A stretch of DNA of 16,404 nucleotides, from NCBI GenBank assembly GCA_004151065.3, contig NWUY0300029823.1, positions 4,603-21,006 of the forward strand, given 5' to 3'. Each line of letters begins with the position of its first letter. The first letter of the stretch is position 1. Positions 8,891-16,404 of this stretch are shown here, one piece after another. The notes below the pieces were generated by a model. It was not told the DNA's origin. It searched no databases and saw nothing but the letters and a program-made list of their open reading frames with translations. The translations under genes were made by a program, and so were the position numbers. This stretch comes from Larix sibirica. Lineage: Eukaryota > Streptophyta > Pinopsida > Pinales > Pinaceae.

Positions 8891-9233
8891 CCCTCTTTTG
8901 ATAATTTTATTGAAAATTTGAATATCACTTTGAATTTAACTAACATCACATTTGAGAAGTTGAGTGATCAAATATTGCAAAAGGACAGATAGAAAAAGCA
9001 ATTCATAAGCAGCAGGGAAATGTTCAAGAATGCCTTTGCAGCAAAAGATCAAGAGGGAAATGACGGTAGCGATGGGAAGTCTTCTAGTTCAGTGAAATCA
9101 TCTAAGAATTTAAAGTGTTACTATTGTAGTAAATTTGGAAATATTAAGAAAGATTGTGGGAAAGGGTTGTGGGATGAGTAGTAAAACCATGGGCAGTGGT
9201 GAAAAAGTAGGCCAATGTTACAGAACATGAATA
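8891..9233 (+). pseudogene. Copia retrotransposon gag fragment
   Basis: From 8891 the plus strand reads PSFDNFIENLNITLNLTN, ITFEKLSDQILQKDR, a TAG at 8990, then AFAAKDQEG, KSSKNLKCYYCSKFG, NIKKDC and double stops. This is the C-terminal gag of a Ty1/Copia element, a nucleocapsid that packages element RNA. The zinc knuckle is CX2CX4NX4C: the metal-binding His is Asn, so the site is damaged. A further frame change leads to ANVTEHEY, which breaks off at 9233. The frame resumes at 10921 after an insertion. No 5' LTR or start is visible; to the left lies the Ca2+-ATPase remnant on the other strand. Confidence 0.8.
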
Positions 9234-9800
9234 TGTAAGGTCCCTCCGTGGACTTTACTGTTTCTAAATATTAGTAACAAACTCCACTCATAATTAGCAT
9301 AATTAACAATTATCACAACATATATTTTAGGGTGCCAAACCCAAGTAAATATCTAGATTCAACTAAGTTCCAATTCTCAATAAGTAAATGTATAAATATA
9401 TGGAATTTTATCAACAATCATAAATCTAATACACATAAATATGATTCACATATAAATTAAAATGAACAATACATAGAACCTGGTTTTGGGTTGTAGGAGT
9501 ATTGACTATCCTTGAGCGCTCACTTGACAACTTCACTTGCCAACTCCACAGGACCAACCAGTTTACCACCCAGCCTTATCCATGGATAAATTCTCCCCCT
9601 GGAACACCCAAGCTGGTATAAGCTCACAAGCAGTACCCCATTGCAGCAATAGAGAAGCTACAGACAATCTCACCACTAAGATCTCACTCAACATGGTAAA
9701 CAGTAAACTATTCTAGAATTCTAGCTTAGTGATCAAGAACTATCCCGACAGTATCTGGATACTCTCACGGTTGCCCCCCCACCAAACCCATCGGAGTCCT

Positions 9801-9810
9801 CTATTTATAG
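9801..9810 (+). promoter_or_regulatory. TATA-like box in the LTR-like insertion
   Basis: CTATTTATAG follows a C-rich stretch, GGTTGCCCCCCCACC. The arrangement is typical of an LTR promoter on the plus strand, but there is no other support. Confidence 0.3.
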
Positions 9811-10190
9811 CATTTGAGAGGGATGACACCCCATCTCCTCATGCAAAAATAATTAAATTATTTAATTACAAAATTATTGATTATTCATCACCTCCCTTGA
9901 CGTGTCACATTTACCATTTTTCCATAATTATTTATTTTATTAATTACTTAATATTCACCCCACCCATGTGTCACTTTTATATATTTTTCCAATTATCCAT
10001 TTTCATAATCAAATATTTCCACTTTTTATTAAAATATTATTCAAGTTAAAAGCCCCTCAGAGTGGATAAATTTATAGTTAAATTAATTCATCTTAACCTA
10101 GGTTATCTTACCAAGTTGAGTTATGCCTTTGAGTGGTATTTTTCTGCTGGGGAATAGGGATTCCACACCCTTATTGTGTGCCCCCATACT

Positions 10191-10324
10191 TACTAGGCTC
10201 CATGCCCTTTTACCCGTACTTAGGAGTCCATGCCCTAATAAATCTAGGACTCTGCTCCCTGATCTATTTCACATATCCAAGACTCCGCGTCTTGATCTTC
10301 CATGGACTTAGGACTCCATGCCCT
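10191..10324. repeat. Imperfect repeat of ACTTAGGACTCCATGCCCT
   Basis: Five related blocks start near 10191, 10218, 10242, 10275 and 10306, with variable spacing of 24-33 bases. The two outer blocks and the second are closest to the consensus; the third and fourth are diverged. Confidence 0.75.
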
Positions 10325-10920
10325 AACCTACATGGCTTCTCATCTATTCTACTTTGAAGCTCCACACTTCATCTCAAGGTACTGGCTGTGAGCTTATACC
10401 CATCTGATGGTCCGTTGGCAAGGTCTTTCCCAGAGATATGCACACAACACACAATCATATATTAAGAGCACCAAGTAAAATTCATGATGAATTTAACTTA
10501 ATCACATTTTACCAAGTGTGCATATGACCTCCACGGTCATTTTCAATCTGAACCTCCTTATCGGTAGGAAACTAAGTACCCTGCCAATCCTGCTCATTAC
10601 AAGGTTAAGTATGTATTGTTGTATAAATCGTATATTAAAAGCTAGATCATAATCCATTATTTGTTTTGCACAGCAAGGGCCATTCATATGTCACAATCCA
10701 CATCACTAACCAGATGCATACAAAGATCATACATTTCTCAAGTATTTAATCAAAGTCAGTATGATCCACACATTCATACATATAAAACCTTACATATTCA
10801 TAAGTACTCCCTAGTCATCTAGGCATATACTCAAAGATGACAATTTATATATATTCAATTAATTAATTCATCAAAAGCACCCCTTCGGGTGTCACAAGTT
10901 GAACCAACCAGGATGGGACA

Positions 10921-11390
10921 CTACAATGAAGAAGAAGAGTTCTATAATTTTCTGGCATCTCAACAGGGAAGTAAGTCAGCAGATTGGTTCCTTGATTGTA
11001 GAGCTTCACAACATTGATTATCAGTGATAGGAAGGAGCACTTTTTATAAGGGAATGGTAATGTCATGTCAAGGTTAGAAGTGAAACCCTTGTGTTCAAGA
11101 ATATATTTTATATTCCTGTTTGAGTCAAAACCTTCTTTCTATTACTGAAATTACAAAGAATAATCAATTTTTGGATGTGATCTTTTGAGGAGAAAGATTC
11201 TTTGCAATTGATGAAAGCAGCAATAAAAAGACTGAATCAAAAATTAAAGAAGCAAGGGTTGTAAAAGCTTGTGGATGTTAAGTGGAAAAATCACACACCT
11301 AGATGGGTAGTAGAAATAGAAGCAGCAACAACAATTTATGGCATCAAAGGTATGGGCATCCTAAGGTCTTTTTAGTAAGACCTTAGGTGT
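10921..11390 (+). pseudogene. Copia pol fragment: protease and GAG-pre-integrase
   Basis: This continues the Copia frame after the insertion. From 10922 it reads YNEEEEFYNFLASQQG, SADWFLDCRASQH and then TGA at 11015-11017. In the same frame it continues with stops through LSQNLLSITEITKNNQFLD, GERFFAIDESS and LWHQRYGHPKV at about 11336-11370. WFLD(S/T)GAS is the aspartic protease active site of Copia elements; here it is DCRAS, so the catalytic triad is lost. LWHxRxGH is the His-containing signature of the GAG-pre-integrase domain. At least six in-frame stops are present. A few further motifs (SEGILLLELQNVVC, near 11485-11527) may be continuing pre-integrase sequence. Integrase, reverse transcriptase and the 3' LTR are absent. 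Confidence 0.85.
11360..11387. repeat. Perfect 11-bp inverted repeat, 6-base loop
   Basis: CCTAAGGTCTT (11360-11370) and AAGACCTTAGG (11377-11387) are exact reverse complements. A degenerate second copy of the hairpin begins at 11396. It lies directly after the Copia LWHQRYGH motif. Confidence 0.9.
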
Positions 11391-11748
11391 TTCATCCTAA
11401 GGTCTTATTAGTTTTAGTAAGACATTAGTAAGACAAGCTTGCACATTTTTATCTATCGCATAAAAGTTTATTGTTATATCCATCTGAAGGGATTCTTTTA
11501 CTGGAGTTGCAAAATGTGGTTTGCATGATTAAGCTTGAGCATATTAACTCCATATCGACCATTCTTGCTCTGTAAATACCAAGAAATATTGGATCAGTAT
11601 TAAATGTCAATAGATTAGTACTCCAAACCCTAAACCATGAAAGGCTTTCATAAACACATATATGAGTTGTCTAAAGTAGATCAAACAAATGAAAGTTTAG
11701 CAATTGTGGCATATATCCAAGAAACATGTCAATCACACTGCATAACAT

Positions 11749-11776
11749 AAAATGTAAAATGTAAAATGTAAAATGT
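11749..11776. repeat. Minisatellite (AAAATGT)4
   Basis: Four perfect 7-base units stand just downstream, on the minus strand, of the papain-granulin remnant's donor site. Confidence 0.95.
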
Positions 11777-11802
11777 ACAGAAAGAAATGATGGATGACTA
11801 AC

Positions 11803-12503
11803 CTTAATACAAGTGCTTGCATTCAAATCACAGAATGGGAAATCTTGTGGGCAGCAGTGGTGGTTATCGCTGTAGCATGCAGCTGATTCATAAGGATAGT
11901 AGTCCCATTCAAGACAGAAATTACCAATGACATAGGCACAACATCAGGTTCTACTAGTGAAGCATGAATAATAGTAATCACACTTTGCTGAAGGCATGAT
12001 TGGAGAGGGAGGAGAAGGGCGAGGGTTGGGAGGATCAGACCCGTTCTTAGTCGAATATGATGATTGCATTGCGATTACACATTTTCCAGATGCACTGTCA
12101 ATGTTTCTTTGCATCTTGATGTACCCATTCTCACCCCAGCTTGGTCCCCATGAGTTATTTACATTCCAGTAGTCCACATTGGTTGACCCATAACCCACCA
12201 ACGCACACCATGATCCAAACTTGTTCCACACTTGCCAGTAAATACACCCTGTCATCGCAAAAAATCAGTCGAATTGCAATGCATGGATGTAAAAAAAAAT
12301 ATCTATTGGAATACCATCTAGACAAAATCTATGCAAAGCTCTACAAAGCATCAAACACTTACAGATTTGTAAAACTGAATGTCCCTTCCACCAGCTTCAA
12401 TGGACACAGTAGTTGGTTGATGTGATGCATCCTTCTATAGTGACTTCTCATCATTGATAGGCACATCTTCATAGCCATCAGTTCTTGCTACATGGTAAAC
12501 TTT
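11803..12503 (-). pseudogene. RD21-like papain protease with granulin domain, broken
   Basis: Two exons are visible on the minus strand. The first (12503-12363) reads GYEDVPINDEKSL, then TAG (12435-12437), then VSIEAGGRDIQFYKS and a GTAAGT donor. A 114-base intron ends in ATGACAG. The second (12248-11803) reads [15 protein letters not shown], loses one base near 12204-12205, then [25 protein letters not shown], a proline-rich linker ([11 protein letters not shown]) and a granulin domain (KCDYYYSC...HHCCPQDFPFCD), ending in AAG|GTTAGT. These are the C-terminal half of plant C1A proteases, vacuolar or secreted enzymes of the RD21 group. The catalytic His (12210-12212) and Asn (12154-12156) codons survive. 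A TGA at 11944-11946 replaces the first Cys of the granulin TCCC motif, and three more conserved granulin cysteines read Tyr. The CGSCWAF exon was not found. It is dead as a gene. Confidence 0.88.
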
Positions 12504-14132
12504 CTACAAAATAGACATTAAAATACATATTTATGCTTTACACATATACTAAAAATATCCCAAAACATCCCCTGTGACCGATTAAAGTTATTTTATTGCA
12601 ATGAAACTTGACCCATTTGACCCGAAAGGTCTTTACAGATGATCAGGGTAAACTTTTTTATGATATTCCCCGGGAAAAAATAAAAACAGCAGAGCATATT
12701 TTCCTGGTAGAATCACAAGAAATTAAATACAAACAACCATATTTACAATAATCAAGCTTCAAAATTCCAAAAAGTAGGTTGTTCACACGAGTTAAGAACT
12801 CCAAGACAAAAAATAAAGAAATACAAACAACCCAATTTTTTGTTCAGGTGAACCGAAATGTTTCAGACACTAGAGACAAGGTTGCTGATAATGTAACTAG
12901 CTCAGAACTGTAGTCTAAGCACAAAATTCACCCTTTCCACTAGCAAAATCACAGCTTTGTAATTATTTGAGATGTTTGTATGCAAAATGTGACCATGCAT
13001 TCATCATTGAGAATACACCAATGTTACAGGTGAGTGAACGCCAAGTATTACATAAGCAAACTTACTCCACAAAGAAAAGCATGGAAACAATAGATAAAAA
13101 TAGTCCTCTGGTATAAAAGGAGAGGATGAGAGTTTTGTTGACATAGAAAATTTCATTAGGAGTTATAACCTATATGTTACAAAATAAAACCATCCAATAC
13201 CTATGCATTGATAAGAAACAAAATCCAATTATGTGTTAACTAGAAATTGGAAGAAAACTGAAAAAATACTGTAGCAGGATTAAGCCAGTGCATTGCATTT
13301 CCACTTTGAACTTTGGGGTCGGGACATTCTTTTTCCAACGCCCATCATAAATATATATTGGCTGGGAATGGTCATTAAATTCCATTTTCTAATCCAAAAA
13401 GTGAACAGATGTTCATCCATAGGATCAAATAAGAATGTGAGACTGATTGCACTAATATTCTCATGCTACCTTTCAAAAAGTATGGTAAACAACTAAGCAA
13501 TTTAATTCTTACATGCCAGTTTAATGATCAAAGCTTTATCATGGCAGAGATGAGACAAATTTTCACAAAGTTGCTCAGCAGACATGAATTGTTTTCCACC
13601 AGAATAGCCCCCATGTCCACCAATAGTAGTGAGCATGTGTCCATGGGATAAAATCCGACATCTTCCACAAAGAATAGACCTCAACCGGCGATGTTTCTTA
13701 AAAATGCATGTTCCTCACCAGAAATTACACTGTAATGCACACATTACAATGTAATAATGAGTTTCAATATCAGAACAGTGAAATGACACAATTACAATAA
13801 TACTTGTCATAAAAGTAACAACCAAGATGTGTTTTCCTTCTAAATAGAAAAGAACAGATTTAGTTCAACAGACAAGATAAGCACCTCCCAAGCGACAAAA
13901 CCCCCCAAAAAGCAAGCAAAAATGAAATAGTTAGCTAGCTGAAACCTAGTATTTGCAGTTATACAAGTTAACAACCAACATAGAAAATGCCAATTAAACA
14001 AGCACTAGCACTAATTTAGGAAAACACATTCATTCAAGCCCTGACCCTATGTGGATAATTCAATTTCATATATGTAAAATAACATTTCAAGTAAAACAAG
14101 GAATTTTAAGAAAAAAGCCATTAAAACAAAAC
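12504..14132. other. No identified gene; one exon-like open frame
   Basis: I found no further papain or tRNA-synthetase exon here on either strand. The best coding-like piece is minus 13684-13502, open for 60 codons with GGHGGYSGGKQF and SAEQLCENLSHL. It lies between an AAG (minus, near 13700) and a GTAAGA that could be splice sites. I do not recognise the protein, and an overlapping minus frame is also open, so it is not called as a gene. The rest is AT-rich and intron-like. Confidence 0.4.
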
Positions 14133-14298
14133 CTTCTTCACAATATTGGCATATGAGCAAACATGATAATCATCTTCTCCAAAGACAGGAGCAGAGTGCA
14201 CAACACCGGTAGCAATATCATCTGTTACATAATTATCGGCGATAACTACAAAAGAAACATATAAGAGCTCCAAGAAGTAGTCAAACAGTGGTTGGTAC
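14133..14298 (-). pseudogene. Single exon of isoleucyl-tRNA synthetase editing domain
   Basis: This 166-base segment lies between AATGCAG (14299-14300) and a GT (14131-14132) and is open for 55 codons. It reads YQPLFDYFLE, VIADNYVTDD, TGVVHSAPVFGEDDYHV and NIVKK. This is the connective (CP1) editing domain of eukaryotic cytosolic isoleucyl-tRNA synthetase, which charges tRNA-Ile with isoleucine and hydrolyses mischarged valine. The usual DDSGTGVVH is DDIATGVVH here, changing the conserved GTG. I found no HIGH or KMSKS motif and no adjoining exon in the window, so this is an isolated fragment, not a gene. It lies on the same strand as the papain and Ca2+-ATPase remnants. Confidence 0.8.
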
Positions 14299-15683
14299 CT
14301 GCATTATAGATTCAGTATATTATTAACATCTTTAACCTCAATAGAATTTTACAAAGCACACCATCTCAGCTGTTGGTACAGCCAAAGATGTCATAGTAGT
14401 TGACCATAGATAATGCAATGATGGCTAATATCAAGTGTCGAATATCAATCCACAATTCCAACCTGCAAAGTCCAAACTATATGCACCACGAAACATCTTT
14501 GAAGAAGAAGAAACCAAGAATAAAAATTCCATTTGTGTATGTTAAAGTTTAATAAGATTCTTTCCACTTCTTAAATTCACAAAATAAAATGAGAAATATT
14601 TTCAAGTGAATAGTAAATACAAATTGCTTTAGCATTAGGAAGAAAATCAAAGGCACTAACAATGCAATGATGAATAAACTAATTTAATATTTTCATCACT
14701 CACTTCTGACTGAGATAGATGAAACACAAAATTCTGCCAATCATTAAATAAATACTTGACCAGTTTTATGATGCCCCAGACAGAGAAAACTAAAACTATC
14801 CAACTAGTGGCCTTCAATTTCAAGATGAATGAGTTATACTCAAATAAATGTGAACAAATATTTTCAAACATGAGACCCAAAGAAGAAATGCCTGTTGAAG
14901 AGGCCATCCTCTATATTTAGAGAATAACAAAGGCACTACTGTAGTGAACTTTCTTAATAGTCAATGTTTATGCCAGCAATATCCTACCAAACCCCAAGTG
15001 ATGTAGGCAAAACCACAATAGTCTATAAAAATTCATCACTAGATAGCTCCATAAGGTTGACGATCTGGATGGTCTCATTCAATATATTGGATCCAAATAT
15101 TCCAGGCCAAAAGGTTTGGACAAAAGAAACTAAATTAATAGTAGTATTAAAAAGGCTAACATCATTGAGACTTAAAATCCCACATCATAAAATCTTTATC
15201 ATTTTCTTTCAAAATTTCATATGAGGCCTCACGTAAATGCAAAGAGATAATCCACCTTTAAATAGAATGTATTTCTGGCAATCTGTAACAATAAAATCAT
15301 TCCAATTTGGAGAATCTATTTCTGGTGATAAGATGCCAAAATATCAACAATGATCAGAAGATAGCAATTCAAAGGCACCAATTTGGATGACATTAGCACC
15401 CCCAACTGATGTATGTAATTATTACATTTTCTCCTTTTTAATGAAAACAACATTATTCAAAATCTTCCCAATATTTATAGTATTTCAATTTGCTTATGTC
15501 AAAAACAGAAGAGGTGCAACAAAGTTCTCTTCGGAAAATTGGATGCCCTTGATTTTAAACATTTATATTCAAGATTGTCTAATAAATTATTTGTTTAGAA
15601 AGATCACAGATGGCACTTGCAAAAAAGCTGCAACTGGCCATATGGGGTTCGGTCTAGGTTGGGGTGGGTAAAGTGAGCAAGAT
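14299..15683. other. AT-rich stretch without a supportable gene
   Basis: Several frames of 80-95 codons are open (minus 14656-14907, plus 14964-15224, plus 15387-15671). None shows a motif, conserved pattern or splice context that I recognise. No tandem array or transposon end was found. Confidence 0.5.
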
Positions 15684-15980
15684 CTAAGTCCAAAGTTCTC
15701 CCTCATGTATAGTGCCATGAATATCTGGTCCAGGTAAGCAAAAGAAAATGGATGGAGAGTTTTGAGACTCCCTGAAGAGACAGAAAAATCATCCTTTGAT
15801 CTCATAGTAGATGGGGCATCTGAAGATGAAGTGCTCCACAATCTCAATCTAATGAAGGTGGCAGAAGTGGCAAACCCCATCTCCCCAGGTGATATGGTGA
15901 TCAATTTTCACAAGAAGATGAGGAGAAACAACCGAAAATACCCAAGAGATATTCAAATTGCATGCATCCAATGCTGAAGT
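15684..15980 (-). pseudogene. LINE reverse transcriptase zinc-binding tail
   Basis: The minus strand reads HHITWGDGVCHFCHLH, stop, IEIVEHFIFRCPIYYEIKG, stop, then CLFRESQN and so on to TAG at 15684-15686. The pattern CX2CX9HX4C with CP(I/L)Y afterwards matches the zinc-binding domain (zf-RVT type) that follows the reverse transcriptase in plant L1-like LINEs. Two internal stops (a TAG after CHLH and a TGA after IKG) show that it is dead. Further upstream on the same strand an open piece in another frame (TRWDKLARWLSMWD) may be more of the same protein. The following RNase H is not seen here. Whether it is related to the RNase H remnant at 5502-5871 cannot be told. Confidence 0.65.
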
Positions 15981-16037
15981 GTGTAGGGTGGCCAAACAAT
16001 AAGGCCATCTCTCAACTCCAAGAAGTGTCCCACATAG

Positions 16038-16404
16038 AAAGCCATCTTGCGAGCTTATCCCACCTGGTGTGTTGACCCAAGTAACCTAAATATATTATCT
16101 GATGATGTCCTCTCCAATGATCATATTCAAATCCTACCTATTTGGAAAGAGTTGATCACCAACATAGAGAGAGTATATGAACAAACCGAGGTGGTCTATC
16201 AAGATACCAACCGACTGAATGATCCAAATGGATATCGGTGGACACCCACCTATTCCACTGGGTCAAAACAACTTTTTCCATTAGTTTTTTACTGTTTTTC
16301 GGGTCCTAAATTATCCATATGGATATTAGTGGCCACCAACCTATTCCACTGGGTCAAAACAACTTTTTCTAGTTTGGCAGTTTTTTACTGTTTTTTGGGT
16401 CCTG
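16038..16404 (+). CDS. Unidentified open frame running off the window
   Basis: This frame stays open for 122 codons from the TAG at 16035-16037 to the window edge, without an ATG near its start. The first 65 codons look protein-like (DPSNLNILSDDVL, PIWKELITNIERVYEQ). The last third is translated tandem repeat and is hydrophobic and low in complexity. I do not recognise it. It could be an internal part of a retroelement polyprotein or a chance frame. The minus strand here has stops. Confidence 0.25.
16230..16404. repeat. 91-bp tandem repeat, two copies, cut by the window edge
   Basis: Copies begin at 16230 and 16321 with GGATAT(C/T)(G/A)GTGG. They share CCTATTCCACTGGGTCAAAA and a TTTTTTACTGTTTTT...GGGTCCT block. 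The second copy carries a small insertion and may be followed by more outside the window. Confidence 0.9.

Larger units (their letters stand above)
9234..10920. mobile_element. 1,687-bp insertion splitting the Copia element, possible solo LTR
   Basis: Removing 9234-10920 joins ANVTEHEY to YNEEEEFYNFLASQQG in frame, so this block interrupts the Copia gag-pol frame. It starts TGTAAGGTCCCTCC and ends GGATGGGACA, i.e. TG...CA with a loosely inverted end, as LTRs do. It holds a TATA-like box and a repeat cluster but no coding domain, fitting a long solo LTR. Against this, the flanks (GAATA and CTACA) are not a clean 5-bp target duplication, so the exact ends and class are unsure. Open frames inside, such as 9729-10049, are AT-rich and without motifs. 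Confidence 0.5.

Noticed and set aside
9729-10049. 106-codon frame as a gene
   Set aside because: It is an AT-rich translation of LTR-like DNA, rich in I, F, Y and N, without a motif or homologous pattern.
11949-11959. TTCTACTAGTG as another CACTA right end
   Set aside because: It lies inside the granulin coding sequence, which continues on both sides, so it is a chance match.
11944-12255. A separate 103-codon protease gene starting with MTGCIYW
   Set aside because: Its start lies in the intron and its first residues are out of frame. The real frame reads [15 protein letters not shown] and shifts after a one-base loss.
15587-15904. 105-codon minus frame as a gene
   Set aside because: It overlaps the LINE zinc-binding region in another frame. 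The frame with CHFC and HFIFRC is the meaningful one.

Overview
The window looks like intergenic DNA from a seed plant, probably one with a large, repeat-rich genome. It is AT-rich, with decayed transposons nested in one another and fragments of recognisable plant genes that still carry introns: a plant P-type Ca2+-ATPase, an RD21-like papain/granulin protease and a cytosolic isoleucyl-tRNA synthetase. No bacterial, organellar or viral organisation is visible. Only one reading frame (4616-5167, minus) is intact and protein-like over its whole length. Everything else I could identify is a broken remnant. The species cannot be fixed from the sequence alone.

Layout, left to right. 298-617 is a 2.6-copy tandem repeat. 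626-2477 holds no gene I can support. 2478-2884 is a frameshifted, coiled-coil-rich coding remnant (minus) whose upstream part stops exactly at a CACTA-type transposon end (2889), which is followed by degenerate TAGTCATT-type subterminal repeats and a tRNA-like sequence (3331-3401, minus). 4616-5167 (minus) is the intact 183-codon frame. 5502-5871 (minus) is a LINE-type RNase H remnant containing a 2-N assembly gap. Part of it lies in a 726-bp near-perfect direct tandem duplication (5728-6453 and 6458-7183).

7608-8567 (minus) carries four 3'-terminal exons of an ACA8/9/10-like Ca2+-ATPase. 8891-11540 (plus) is a dead Copia retrotransposon (gag zinc knuckle, protease, GAG-pre-integrase), split by a 1.69-kb TG...CA insertion (9234-10920) that may be a solo LTR. 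11803-12503 (minus) is a two-exon piece of an RD21-like papain plus granulin gene with two stops, a frameshift and lost cysteines. 14133-14298 (minus) is one isoleucyl-tRNA synthetase editing-domain exon. 15684-15980 (minus) is the zinc-binding tail of a LINE reverse transcriptase. 16038-16404 (plus) is an unidentified open frame running off the window into a 91-bp tandem repeat.

The parts do not form a working pathway. The common thread is structural. Three unrelated host-gene fragments, all on the minus strand and two with visible introns, sit within 7 kb, as expected from DNA-level duplication or transposon capture rather than retroposition. Direct tandem duplications recur at many scales (7, 22, 24, 51, 91, about 125 and 726 bp). 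The best candidate for something undescribed is the 183-residue CxxC/coiled-coil protein.
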